NCBI RefSeq assembly: GCF_030269925.1
Contig: NC_085119.1
Coordinates: 16,775,001 to 16,839,000, forward strand
DNA: 64,000 bases
From: Bombyx mori
Lineage: Eukaryota; Arthropoda; Insecta; Lepidoptera; Bombycidae
Reading direction: 5' to 3'
The stretch's first letter is position 1. Each line of letters begins with the position of its first letter. Positions 1 to 9,869 of this stretch are shown piece by piece. The notes beneath the pieces are model-generated. The model did no database searches and was not told the origin of the DNA. It worked only from the letters and a program-made list of their open reading frames with translations. The position numbers and the translations under genes were made by a program.

Positions 1-21
1 AGCGCTTGGGTTTGTTGACAT

Positions 22-325
22 TTATTTTTTATTGCTTAGATGGGTGGACGAGCTCACAGCCCTTGCGTCGTATTCCTCACTGCTGAGGGTCGTGACCACC
101 CTTTTGTATCATCTTCGCATACTTCTTCACTGCTCACAGCCCACCTGGTGTTAAGTGGTTACTGGAGTCCATAGATATCTACGACGTAAATGCGCCACCC
201 ACCTTGAGGTATAATTTCTAAGGTCTCAAGTATAGTTACAGCGGCTGCCCCACCCTTCAAACTGAAACGCATTACTGCTTCACGGCTGAAACAGGCAGAC
301 TGGTGGTACCTACCCGCGCGGAGAG
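22..325 (-). mobile_element. Bm1 SINE, 5'-truncated, interrupted
   Basis: The plus strand starts with the reverse complement of the Bm1 A-rich tail (TTTTTATTGCTTAGATGGG) and continues through the conserved body to the GGTACCTACCCGCGCGG part. The tRNA-like head is missing. The copy is split by a 69-bp insertion flanked by an 11-bp duplication (52-62 and 132-142). Bm1 is a non-coding, tRNA-derived silkworm SINE that depends on LINE enzymes. Confidence 0.9.
63..131. mobile_element. 69-bp insertion inside Bm1 with 11-bp duplication
   Basis: The 11-mer GCTCACAGCCC occurs at 52-62 and again at 132-142, and the intervening 69 bp is absent from other Bm1 copies in the window. The insert contains GCTGAGGGTCGTGACCACC, which resembles LINE 3'-UTR scraps I associate with RTE-type elements. 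That assignment is tentative. Confidence 0.55.
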
Positions 326-462
326 CTGATAAACTGTCAAAATAATGATAGCTCATAGATTGTCAAAATAGACTTGAACATATCATGTTCCCTAGGAATC
401 CGTTGTGTAAAATACATTTCAGAGACCTCGGAAAACACCAATAAACGGTATAAAACGTACGT

Positions 463-500
463 ACGTATTATCTCATTATCAGGATAATGAGATAGTACGT
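463..500. repeat. 38-bp near-perfect palindrome
   Basis: Two 18-bp arms (463-480 and 483-500) are reverse complements with one mismatch and only 2 bp (AG) between them. The inner 12 bp (TATCTCATTATC) are perfect. No gene is visible in the 326-660 gap around it. It could form a cruciform, or be the junction of an inverted duplication. Confidence 0.75.
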
Positions 501-660
501 GTTCAAAATCGGTTTAACAATTAAGGTAATGTCCGGTTTATAGAACTAATTCAATTTAATTCACTCATTCAGTTTCATACACTGCATATAGAAACTCTAT
601 TAAACGAATTATTAGATTACTTGAAAATTGTGTATTTTGTGGTTTTATTTATTATAATTT

Positions 661-910
661 CATGGTAGGACGTATTGTGGGTCCGCACGGGTAGGTACCA
701 CCACCCTGCCTATTTCTGCCGTGAAGGAGTAATGCGTTTCGGTTTGAAAGCTGGGGCAGCCGTTGTACTGAAAAAACGGAGACCTTAGAGCTTATATCTC
801 AAGGTAGGTGACGGCATTTACATTGTAGATGTCTATGGGCTCCGGTGACCATTTGATATCAGGTGGGCCGTGAGCTCGTCCACACACCCAAGTAATAAAA
901 AAATATAAAA
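661..910 (+). mobile_element. Bm1 SINE, 5'-truncated
   Basis: The copy begins near GGTAGGACGTATTGTGGG and runs through the conserved body to GTGAGCTCGTCCACACACCC and an A-rich tail. The tRNA-like head is absent. A few substitutions and small indels separate it from the better copies at 18769 and 47017. Confidence 0.9.
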
Positions 911-1034
911 ACATGTAAATAGGCTAGATGGGCATGGATTGTTTTCTTAATAAAGTCAGTCAGTTTAATCAAAGGATACCTAGAACTACATCATCTACAA
1001 GTTACGGGTATCTCTGTGTGTTTAAATAAATAAG

Positions 1035-1251
1035 CTAGCTGGCCCGGCAAACTTTGTTTTGCTATATAAATTATTTCTAGGAAAGATAAATAGCCTAGAT
1101 ACCGACTGCAACGCCATCTGCAGCTGATTTGTAAATATAAACCATTCTCGAATCCATCGAAGGTACACAGAAAATTTCATTAAAATCGGTCCAGCCGCTT
1201 AGGAGGAATTCAGTGACAAACACACGCATAGAAGAAATATATATATAAAGA
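1035..1251 (-). mobile_element. Non-autonomous Helitron, short copy
   Basis: Read on the minus strand, the element opens with TCTTTATATATATATTTC just after an A and ends at CTAG (1035-1038), preceded by GC-rich GCCGGGCCAG. A 5' TC and a 3' CTAG are Helitron hallmarks. The usual 3' host T is a C here, so the end may have mutated. It has no coding capacity. Confidence 0.55.
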
Positions 1252-1526
1252 TTAAACTCATCAGTCAAAACATCAAATCATTAGGCTTGTAATTATAAGC
1301 CGTCCTTCAAATTTTCATTCATCCACCACCATTTCACTACAATATACTCGAAATTTAAATTATCCATTAGTGTGTATTTCAAACCGTTTCGTCCGCCATT
1401 AGCATAATGGCTGACATGTTTTAATGGCACCATTCCATTCATAAGGTTTGAGAAATGGTGATTTTTGTCGATATTAATAATTTACATTTAAATATATTTG
1501 AAACGTTTTCTTTTTTGTTTGATTTT

Positions 1527-1849
1527 GGAACGAAGCTCCTTATGGGACGATGCGGAGGGGTAACCTAATCGGGAAAAAACGTCCGTAACGTAAGATTTTT
1601 ATTAGTAATGCAGACAGTGTACAACTTAACTTTGTAATAACGTATAAAAAATAACATATTTTTTTATCATTCATTGACCACGATCTCAGAGCGTTCGTTT
1701 GCGCAATACACCAACTCTTATGCAAGTAACCGTGAATGAAGTGTACCATAATAAGTTCGCACGTTACTGAATGACCGTGGGTTGTTGCGAAACCTCCAGT
1801 TTTATTTTCTTTATACCTAGAATAGAACTTAAAATTAATATTTCGTTCC
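1527..1849 (-). mobile_element. MITE-like TIR element, minus-strand copy
   Basis: This is the same family as the copy at 19351-19681, in reverse orientation. One end has GGAACGAAGCTCCTTAT, and the other has an eroded ATTTCGTTCC. The interior shares TTACGTTACGGACG-type and CTCAGAGCGTTCGTTTGCGC-type blocks with the other copy. No ORF of transposase size is present. The superfamily is not determined. Confidence 0.6.
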
Positions 1850-1935
1850 TATCTGGTGTCCCACGACACCACATAATAATATATTTTTTGAAATTTATTA
1901 CGAGTGAAATTTCAATGAACACGTTTCATTTAAAC

Positions 1936-2195
1936 GGCCGTCTGGTGTAGTGGTAAGTGACATGGTCACTACACAAGGGGGTCGCGGGTTCGAATCCCGC
2001 CAAGGGAAGATATTTGTATGATAAATATAAATGTCTTTCCAGGGTTATGGGTGTATATTAAATATATGTATGTGTATAATAAAAATATTATATTTATTTC
2101 CGTTATCTGGTACCTGTAACACAAGTTCTTTACGAACTTATCACGGGACCAGTTAACGTGGCGTGATTGTTAGTAAATATTTATATTTATTTGGT
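1936..2195 (+). mobile_element. tRNA-derived SINE, non-Bm1 family
   Basis: A tRNA-like head has an A-box-like TGGTGTAGTGG and a perfect B box in GGTTCGAATCCCGCC. It is followed by an AT-rich body typical of lepidopteran tRNA SINEs and a TATTTATATTTATTT tail. The 5' and 3' ends of the head do not pair into an acceptor stem, so this is not a functional tRNA gene. Related minus-strand copies lie at 7425-7571 and 50040-50165. Confidence 0.7.
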
Positions 2196-2370
2196 TGTGA
2201 ATTATATTGGACACTAAAAGATTTTAGTACAACAATTTTTCCTGTATTTGTTCATAATGTTATAATATATGAATAATTTTCTAGGCTTTTTAAATATGTA
2301 ACTAAAGAGATAACATTGCTGACATTTGAACACTGGTGTCAATGTTCTACTACCAGTATAGAGTGTTCTA

Positions 2371-2607
2371 TACTGATGGTAGGACCTCTTGTGAGTTCGC
2401 ACGGGTAGATGCCACCAACCTGCCTATTTCTGCCGTGAAGCAGTAATGCGTGTCGGCTTGAAGGGCGGGGTAGCCGTTGTAACTATACTGAGAACTTATA
2501 TCTCAAGGTGGGTGGCGCATTTACGTTGTAGATGTCTATGGGCCCCAGTAACCACTTAACACCAGGTGGACTGTGAGCTCGTCCACCCATCTAAGCAATA
2601 AAAAAAT
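2371..2607 (+). mobile_element. Bm1 SINE, 5'-truncated
   Basis: A good-quality copy runs from TGATGGTAGGACCTCTTGTG to CACCCATCTAAGCAATAAAAAAA. Its 5' junction shows a small foldback: TACCAGTATAG (2351-2361) is nearly the reverse complement of CTATACTGATGGTA (2368-2381). The tRNA-like head is missing. Confidence 0.92.
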
Positions 2608-2711
2608 GATACCGTTGCGATATAAAGCACTTATTGAGATATTATGCCGTGTTTTGGGCAAGATAGAGTGATTAAAGAGGAAGGTTTACATCCATTAAAT
2701 AGTGGAGAAAT

Positions 2712-2758
2712 CAATAATAAATTACAGCTTTCGAAGCGAAGCGAGGGCGGGTCGCTAG
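2712..2758 (+). mobile_element. Helitron 3' terminus fragment
   Basis: The segment AAGCGAAGCGAGGGCGGG followed by TCGCTAG matches the 3' end of the complete Helitron at 20755-21064. AGCGA and TCGCT form the short terminal hairpin, and CTAG (2755-2758) is followed by T. Only the last ~47 bp are recognisable. Confidence 0.65.
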
Positions 2759-2759
2759 T

Positions 2760-2825
2760 TACTAATAAAAATCTTACGTTACGGACGTTTTTTTTTTCCG
2801 CGGTCAGGGTAACCACTCCACGGGA
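2760..2825 (+). mobile_element. Fragment of the 19351-type TIR element
   Basis: ACTAATAAAAATCTTACG, TTACGGACG and a poly-T run match the internal right half of the TIR element at 19351-19681. The terminal inverted repeat itself is not present. It directly abuts the Helitron 3' end at 2758. Confidence 0.6.
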
Positions 2826-3497
2826 ACCGTAAAAGTGTTTAAAGTGTTTTTGGTCATGTGTGTGTAACGCATGCGACATATCACTTACATTACAATTCAA
2901 AGAGCCGCATTTAGCAATCTCGGCATTAACATCGACCATCAAATTAATACCATAAGCGTTTCACAATAAAACCACGTTTTGAATTTACACAACGAGAACG
3001 CCAAACGAAAACCAATCTTAACACTAAACAGCTTAAGACCAAATATCGTTCGAACAAGGATTTCAGTATTCATCCATTCGCTTTTACAATATCTGTACAG
3101 CTCTCGGTTCAAATTTAGAAATAGTTGATGTATGGTGTGACTCCTAGCATACGTAGTCCTTATGTTCAAGGCAAACGGATGAAAATCGCTTAAAGGTGAA
3201 GCTGGCTACGCGTCCTTTTCTCTTTCTTTTTTGATTCTACAGTTTTGCGTGTTGGATCAGAATTCAGTTGCAGTTTCTAATGTCTGTTAATATTTGAGTT
3301 TTATTATTCAACATTACTTTTGTCGTTTTTTTGCTTATCAATGAAATTTGTTATACCTATCATAATTGATTCGGATCCAATGCAGGAGCGAACAAACCCT
3401 CTTGTGAAGTAGCATGGTGTATTTAGTGAATGCCTGCGGAATGTTTTGTTCCGGGAGTTAGCCTAATAGATAACACTTATTTTAGTAGCTATTCAAA
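2826..3497. other. No gene recognised
   Basis: Only short chance-like frames are present on either strand. I see no repeat family I can name here. Confidence 0.6.
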
Positions 3498-3942
3498 TTT
3501 ATGTCTTTCTTCAAACGAGGCTTGTGGTGAAATCTCATTGTTTGACAGCAACTTCGCCGAAGCGCCATTTTTACTGGTGGTAAGACTTCTTGTGAGTCTT
3601 CGCGGGTATGTACCATCACCCTGCCAATTTCTGCCGTGAAGCAGTAATGCGTTTTGGTTTGAAGGGTGTGACCTTAGAGCTTATATCTCAAGGTGGGTGG
3701 CGCATTTACGCTGTAGATGCCTATGGGCTCCAGTAACCACTTAAAACCAGGTGGTCTGTGAGCTCGTCCAACCATCTAAGCAATATAAAAAAAAATATAA
3801 AAAATTATGTGTAAATGTGAATTGTGGAGGGTACTTAACTGTAGGCAGCCGCTTGGCTCTGTCCCTGGCATTGCCGACGTCCATTAGCCACGGTAACCAC
3901 TTACTATCAGGTGGACCGTACGTTCGTCTGCCTACTCGGAAA
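3498..3942 (+). mobile_element. BMC1-type LINE tail, split by a Bm1-containing insert
   Basis: The upstream piece CTTTCTTCAAACGAGGCTTG matches the C-terminal coding end of the LINE at 7572-9503. The match resumes near 3822 with TTGTGGAGGGTA and continues through GGCAGCCGCTTGGCTCTG to an A-rich end at about 3942. The ~300 bp between contains the Bm1 at 3571-3804. TTGTGG is present at both junctions (3522-3527, 3822-3827), which suggests a short target duplication. Confidence 0.65.
3571..3804 (+). mobile_element. Bm1 SINE, truncated, internal deletion
   Basis: The copy starts ACTGGTGGTAAGACTTCTTG and ends AACCATCTAAGCAATATAAA. About 25 bp around the GGGGCAGCCGTTGTAACTAT block are missing. It lies inside the disrupted BMC1-type tail. 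Confidence 0.88.
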
Positions 3943-4384
3943 AAAAAAGTTATCTTAATCTGCCGTTTAAGCAGAAATCAAACTTGTAGTAAAAGATTTG
4001 TCGAACTTGATAATTGTCCTTGGTATTCTCTCTTCAAAAGCAGAACACAAGGCAAAGCAACGATGCGTGTCCTAAAAAAGCAATGTCTGGATATTTGTCT
4101 GCATACGAATGAATTACATGCATATTAAAATAATATATTTTATCTTGTTTATATTAGTTATCTTGCAAAAATCAATGGTAAGAGCCCGATAAATATAAAT
4201 TGTACCACAGCGGAATATACGTTCTATTAGGCCGGCCACTTGAATCGCAGTAAATCTAAGGTCTCCCCCGAAACATAGCGTTTTACAGCTTTTACCGGTA
4301 GCGATGTTTATGTTGCGGTCATGTTGAAAATATGGACCGTTTGAGGTATTGCTACAAAATAATATGTATAATGTTTAATTAATT

Positions 4385-4480
4385 TTATTTTTAGTGCTCT
4401 AGATAGGTAGATGAGCTTACGGCTATTATTGTTAAGTTAAAAGCTCACCGAAGCCCATGGACATCACCACGCGAGTGTCG
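4385..4480 (-). mobile_element. Ancient Bm1 remnant
   Basis: TCTAGATAGGTAGATGAGCT and GAAGCCCATGGACATC align loosely with the reversed Bm1 tail and body. It is highly diverged. Confidence 0.4.
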
Positions 4481-4589
4481 CTGTCGGGCTTAAGCCATGT
4501 GTTTGATGTTAGACTCGTGCATGATTGTTTCACAGCAAATATTCTGGTCATTAATGCTCAATCAATACCATTATAAGGTATTAGTTTAC

Positions 4590-4862
4590 TTTCATCATCA
4601 TCATTTTTCCTATTACCCTCTGCTGGGGTGTAGGGTTCTGTCTTGGGCAGTCTGTTCTAACTCCTCCCACGTCATGCCCAAGACACTTCTGCTCCACCGA
4701 GCGATGCCAAGTTGTTCTGGGGCGGCCTCTCTTCGTTTTTCCAGACGCTTTCCAGGTGAGTGCTCTCTTTGATAGGTGGGTATCGGGCTTTCTCAATAGG
4801 TGACCAATCCAATGCCATTTCCGCGTAAGGATCTCCTTCTCCATTGGTGTCTGCTTGGTAAT
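4590..4862 (-). pseudogene. LINE reverse transcriptase C-terminal fragment
   Basis: The minus strand reads an open segment with KEILTRKWHWIGHLLRKP, then RALTWKASGKTKRGRPRTTW. These are typical of the C-terminal tail after the reverse transcriptase domain in several non-LTR retrotransposon clades. It ends with an ATGATGATGA-like microsatellite tail (4596-4608 region). The rest of the element is missing, so this is a dead 5'-truncated insertion. The clade is not certain; RTE-like is possible. Confidence 0.7.
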
Positions 4863-5239
4863 TACTTTCGTAAAACTAATTAGTAATGGACAATAAATTT
4901 CGAGTTTTATTGCCTATTCTTAAGTCCCCGTAACAAACAAAGTAAAGCACTCGATATTTTCTGGGCGCTGCATTTGATACATTTTTAACTCGCATCGAAT
5001 TACACCCTTGGGGTGAGTTCATTGGTTTTTTCGTATCGTATTTTTTGTTTTCCGGAAGACCTTGCTTGGGATATGTATGAGCGGTCAGTGCATCTCGAGG
5101 GGGATTCGAGAAGTTTTTAGCTGAAAAAAAGGTGTGGTTTTTGTTTAGATATCGTTCAGAAATAGTTCGGTATATTTTTCTAGGGTTTTTTTCTGTATTG
5201 CAGGGAAGTGCTTAATAAAGACTTAAATAAAAATAAAAA
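4863..5239. other. No gene recognised
   Basis: AT-rich sequence without supported coding frames or a repeat family I can name. Confidence 0.55.
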
Positions 5240-5640
5240 AACACGTGTGGCACTCGGGGACGACTACGCTAAAGCAATGGTATAGTATTATTTATCAACT
5301 TTGCAATTATAGGTAATTAGACAATAATAATTTAATATTAAAACAATAATAAAATAAGACCACGCTATATTTATAAACAATAACTAAAGCAAAACATTAA
5401 CTGTCCCCTTCACACTCATAAGCTAGACCGCGCGAGAGAGAGATGGGCAGACTTTTCATGATGCGCATGCAGTGCGACGTCACGCTGCGCGCTTATTCAC
5501 AAACACTACACAAGCGCAACGTGTGAATGTGTTGAACGCGAGCTACATGGTAGGCGGAGTGGGGGTGTCAGGTTGTTTTCGTTACGGAATTTCTTGATTC
5601 GGTCGCCGCGCTCAAAGCCCGCGATAAGAGCTATGCAATA
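5240..5640. other. CpG-rich unclassified segment
   Basis: A clearly GC- and CpG-richer patch within AT-rich surroundings includes GACCGCGCGAGAGAGAGATG and GACGTCACGCTGCGCGC near 5430-5500. No long frame crosses it. It resembles interspersed sequence seen in other Lepidoptera, but I cannot place it in a family. A promoter/CpG-rich exon edge is an alternative. Confidence 0.35.
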
Positions 5641-6414
5641 GCCTAAAATTTAAAACATTAAAAACTCATTCTTCACATAACAATGGTACCTGTTCAATTG
5701 AATATCATTTAACAAACGAGAAAGCACGATTTTATTGGTACATATTCGAAACATTCATTTTTTTAAATAAAACATACTGTACATTAATACTTAGGTACTA
5801 TTATATTTACTACATTAATTATTGCTACATTCTCTTATTCTGAATTCGAAATTCGAAGTTTCAAAATATAACAATAGGTTCGACATGTTTTTGTTGCTGT
5901 TTTTTTTATTTATTTAACTAAAAATTTTACATTCACTCGAGACTTTCAAAGTAGCACTCATTAACAATTAATACGCTCTAGAGGCTCACTCTTAAAAAAA
6001 TAATAATAAAAGAACTGAAGTTTTTTAAGCTTATCAGACTCATAAAAATGTAAATATACCTCTATGAAAACGAGTTGATGTTAATAGGTTATCATTATCA
6101 AACACAAAGCTTTCTAACAAACACGTTTTTATCGCAAGACCAAGGCACAAAATAATCCCACAGAGGACATTGTCGGATTATGCGGCACCCGTCACTGATA
6201 TTATTAAATGGCACAGCAGAGGTACAAATTTATTCACAACCTCACATCTAGATACTGAGTACGAGTTGTCGGCCCGAGGCGTCAGGGTCCAGGTAGGTAC
6301 ACAAGATTTACGTACCAACGGTACTGCATATACAACTGTTCTTAGGACTGTACTATTTTAGGATTAGCGAAATATTGGATATGGCAATTTTGGGAAAAAA
6401 AAAATTGCCTTAGT
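5641..6414. other. No gene recognised, AT-rich
   Basis: Long runs of A and T and only short frames, including a 63-codon one at 6170-6361 without recognisable motifs. Confidence 0.55.
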
Positions 6415-6520
6415 AGTACGAGCGTACGGCTCACCAGTTGGTTAATGGTTACTGTCACCCATGGATTTGAGCAATGCCAGGGGCAGAGCTAAGCCGCTGC
6501 TACCGTTAAGTACTCTCCAC
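6415..6520 (-). mobile_element. BMC1-type LINE 3' tail fragment
   Basis: Read in reverse, GGCAATGCC-type and CAGAGCTAAGCCGCTGCTAC-type blocks match the end of the LINE at 7572-9503. Only the last ~100 bp are present, with moderate divergence. Confidence 0.65.
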
Positions 6521-6751
6521 GATTCATATCTCCACATCTATTAGAATCGTATTTGCTTAATTCCACTAGTGCAAGAAGATTTGAAAGTATGGAAAAGCAA
6601 TACGCTATCTATATTAATATTTTCTTTCGTTTCCGCGAGTCATCGACGTAGTTAAAAGTTACGATAACATCTTAGACGTCCGTGACCAAGAAAACCATAA
6701 GATAATCGGAGTGTAACGATTGGTTTAAGTAATTAATCTTCGTTAATTAAT

Positions 6752-6789
6752 CCGTCCGATCTTCGCCACATAGGACGAAGATCGGACGG
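6752..6789. repeat. Perfect 14-bp inverted repeat at LINE 5' junction
   Basis: CCGTCCGATCTTCG (6752-6765) and CGAAGATCGGACGG (6776-6789) are exact reverse complements separated by 10 bp. The right arm is the first coding sequence of the truncated LINE at 6776, so the left arm looks like a reversed copy of the element's own start. Confidence 0.85.
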
Positions 6790-6998
6790 CCGCTGGGGCA
6801 GAATGATCCTCGAGTGGAGACCACGTACTGGCAAGCGCAGTGTGGGACGGCCACCTACGAGATGGACCGACGACGTGGTAAGAACCGCTGGGTCACGTTG
6901 GATGCAGGTGGCAACGGACCGGCCGCACCGGAGATCACTTGAAGAGGCCTATGTTCAGCAGTGGACAATGGACAGGCTGCGATGATTATGATGATGAA
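6776..6998 (+). pseudogene. RTE-type LINE 3' fragment
   Basis: The frame reads DGRWGRMILEW, then RPRTGKRSVGRPPTRWTDDV, and ends EEAYVQQWTMDRLR with a stop. This is the usual C-terminus of RTE-type reverse transcriptase proteins. A GATGATTATGATGATGA tail follows, as in RTE elements. The reverse transcriptase core is missing. The 5' end is marked by a perfect inverted repeat. Confidence 0.8.
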
Positions 6999-7424
6999 TT
7001 AAAAGTTTGATAAGCTATCGATGGTATTGCGATATGTAAGTTTTATTTCGTTACATTATGAACAAGCAAGCTGGTTACCAACACTAGTACTATTATCCGA
7101 CGTCTCATCCATTTTGTCGTGTCTCGATGTACCACAGCTCATTCGAACTTCGTCAGATAGTCAGTTCCCGTGCCGTCAGATTATAATTTACAACGCATGC
7201 CCGACCCTTACCCCCGGCAGATCCATCTCATCCAGCTATTGTTCCACGGAGCCAGTAAGTTTAGGGTTCCGCTAAATAACCGGACAGGTGGTTTTATTGT
7301 CTTCCAGTTAATCTGGTTTTGGCTTGCGCTTACTCTGATTAAATGCCTTTCGATTTATCGGTTGGATTAAAGTTAATTTTGCAGCTTTTTCTTGATTAAC
7401 TTTAGAATATATTAGCATATATTA
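6999..7424. other. No gene recognised
   Basis: Two overlapping short frames (7021-7370) have no recognisable motif or repeat match. Confidence 0.5.
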
Positions 7425-7571
7425 TAGAATAAATAAATAGCTGCGAACAAATCACGCATGGCCATCCGGTTACAAAATAAAAAATCAACCGGACAAATAG
7501 CAAACAAACTTGTGTATCACACGAATGTTTGCCCGATGCGGGAATCGAATCCATGACCCTCTGCGCAATAA
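7425..7571 (-). mobile_element. tRNA-derived SINE, left part
   Basis: GCGGGAATCGAATCCATGAC is a reversed B-box region of a tRNA-headed SINE. Its remaining head appears to continue after the LINE, at 9504-9540 (AGCGCTAACTACTCC). The copy at 50040-50165 has the uninterrupted order of these blocks. Confidence 0.55.
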
Positions 7572-9437
7572 ATTGCCAAGGCGAAGTCGGAGCACGTTGC
7601 TAGAGTTGGCGAGCGATTAAAGAGCTATCCCTCCGGGAGCCGTGCTTTTTGGTCGCTCGCCAAAGCTGCAGAAGGAAACTTTTGCAGGTCTAGTCTCCCA
7701 CCACTGCGCAAGTCCGATGACACTCTGGCCCACAGCGCGAAAGAGAAGGCTGACCTTCTGGTCAAACTCTTCGCCTCGAACTCGACTGTGGACGACGGGG
7801 GTGCCACTCCACCGAACATCCCCCAGTGTGATAGCTCCCTGCCGGATATCTGCTTCACACAGTGTGCAGTTAGGCGGGAGCTCCGACTCCTGGACGTCCA
7901 TAAGTCGAGTGGGCCAGACGGCATCCCCGCAGTGGTTCTGAAAACGTGCGCCCCTGAGCTGACACCTGCGCTAACGCGTTTGTATCGCCTCTCTTATTGC
8001 GCTAACAGGGTTCCGTCTTCATGGAAGACCGCCCACGTCCACCCTATCCCCAAGAAGGGTGACCGGTCGGACCCGTCGAGCTATAGGCCTATCGCGATAA
8101 CTTCCTTGCTTTCCAAGGTGATGGAGCGAATAATAAATACACAATTCCTGAAGTATCTTGAGGATCGCCAGCTGATCAGTGACCGACAGTACGGTTTCCG
8201 TCACGGTCGCTCAGCTGGCGATCTTCTTGTATACCTTACTCACAGGTGGGCTGAAGCCTTGGAGAGCAAGGGCGAGGCTCTTGCTGTGAGCCTTGATATC
8301 GCGAAGGCCTTCGACAGGGTCTGGCATAGGGCACTTCTATCGAAGCTACCATCTTACGGAATCCCCGAGGGTCTCTGCAAGTGGATCGCTAGCTTTTTGG
8401 ATGGGCGGAGCATCACGGTCGTTGTAGACGGTGACTGTTCTGATACCATGACCATTAACGCTGGCGTTCCACAAGGTTCGGTGCTCTCCCACTCGCTTTT
8501 CATCCTGTATATCAATGACATGCTGTCTATTGATGGCATGCATTGCTATGCGGATGACGGCACGGGGGATGCGCGATATATCGGCCATCAGAGTCTCTCT
8601 CGGAGCGCGGTGCAAGAGAGACGATCAAAACTTGTGTCTGAAGTGGAGAACTCTCTGGGGCGAGTCTCCGAATGGGGTGAATTGAACTTGGTTTAATTCA
8701 ACCCGATAAAGACACAAGTTTGCGCGTTCACTGCGAAGAAGGACCCCTTTGTCATGGCGCCGCAATTCCAAGGAGTATCCCTGCAACCTTCCGAGAGTAT
8801 TGGGATACTTGGGGTCGACATTTCGGGCGATGTCCAGTTTCGGAGTCATTTGGAAGGCAAAGCCAAGTTGGCCTCCAAAATGCTGGGAGTCCTCAACAGA
8901 GCGAAGCGGTACTTCACGCCTGGACAAAGGCTTTTGCTTTATAAAGCACAAGTCCGGCCTCGCGTGGAGTACTGCTCCCATCTCTGGGCCGGGGCTCCCA
9001 AATACCAGCTTCTTCCATTTGACTCCATACAGAGGAGGGCCGTTCGGATTGTCGATAATCCCATTCTCACGGATCGTTTGGAGCCTCTGGGTCTGCGGAG
9101 GGACTTCGGTTCCCTCTGTATTTTGTACCGTATGTTCCATGGGGAGTGCTCTGAGGAGTTGTTCGAGATGATACCGGCATCTCGTTTTTACCATCGCACC
9201 GCCCGCCACCGGAGTAGAGTTCATCCATACTACCTGGAGCCACTGCGGTCATCCACAGTGCGTTTCCAGAGATCTTTTTTGGCACGTACCATCCGGCTAT
9301 GGAATGAGCTCCCCTCCACGGTGTTTCCTGAGCGCTATGACATGTCCTTCTTCAAACGAGGCTTGTGGAGAGTATTAAGCGGTAGGCAGCGGCTTGGCTC
9401 TGCCCCTGGCATTGCTGAAGTCCATGGGCGACGGTAA
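7572..9437 (+). pseudogene. LINE reverse transcriptase, one nonsense codon
   Basis: One frame is open from 7572 to 9437 (621 residues plus stop) except for a TAA at 8694-8696, where relatives would be expected to carry a sense codon. Reverse transcriptase blocks appear in order: KSSGPDGIPAVVLK, SSYRPIAITSLLSK, SLDIAKAFDRVWH, AGVPQGSVLS and the catalytic YADD at 8547-8558. The C-terminal part after the stop (RPRVEYCSHLWAG, RTIRLWNELPSTVFP) is intact to the natural stop at 9437. The endonuclease and ORF1 are missing because of 5' truncation, so it cannot be autonomous. The protein would copy the element RNA at a nicked target. Confidence 0.88.
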
Positions 9438-9503
9438 CCACTCACCATCAGGTGGGCCGTATGCTCGTCTACCTACAAGGGCAATAAAAAAAAAAAAAAA
9501 AAT
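7572..9503 (+). mobile_element. BMC1/L1Bm-type LINE, 5'-truncated
   Basis: The insertion starts within the coding region at about 7572 and continues through the reverse transcriptase and C-terminal region. It ends in a short 3' UTR with GTATGCTCGTCTACCTAC and GGGCAATA plus poly-A. The tail matches five or more shorter copies in the window (3822, 6415, 13597, 23893, 52233). The family assignment to silkworm BMC1/L1Bm (Jockey-like) is from memory. It interrupts a tRNA SINE. Confidence 0.85.
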
Positions 9504-9540
9504 AGTCAACAGCGCTAACTACTCCACCACCAAGTTAGTC
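9504..9540 (-). mobile_element. tRNA-derived SINE, right part
   Basis: AGTCAACAGCGCTAACTACT right after the LINE poly-A resembles the head of the SINE that ends at 7571. Compare CCGCTAACTACTGC at about 50143-50156. Confidence 0.5.
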
Positions 9541-9667
9541 AAATATAAATTTGTACATTAATATAATTATATAAACTGTTTATTTTTATAAGTTGTTATT
9601 GCAATAAATACATAGTAAAATCATATTGTAGAATTTCTTTGTCAACTAAGAATTCGGACTGTGATAT

Positions 9668-9869
9668 GGCAGGTACCACCACTCTGCCTATTTCTGCCGT
9701 GAAGCAGTAATGCGTTTGAAGTGTGGGGCAGACGTTGTAACCATACGGAGACCTTAGAACTTATATCTCAAGGTGGGTGGCGCATTTACTTTGTAGATGC
9801 TAATGGGCTTCAGTAGCCACTTAACACCAGGTGGGCTGTGAGCTCGTCCACCCATCTAAGCAAAAAAAA
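9668..9869 (+). mobile_element. Bm1 SINE, 5'-truncated
   Basis: The copy begins within GGCAGGTACCACCACTCTGC and ends CACCCATCTAAGCAAAAAAA. The body is about 15 bp shorter than usual after GTAATGCG. Confidence 0.9.

Noticed and set aside
1938..2012. A functional tRNA gene (A-box- and B-box-like motifs)
   Set aside because: The ends do not pair into an acceptor stem and the sequence continues into a SINE body and tail.
8625..9224. 199-codon minus-strand frame
   Set aside because: It is antisense to the LINE reverse transcriptase frame and has no motifs of its own.
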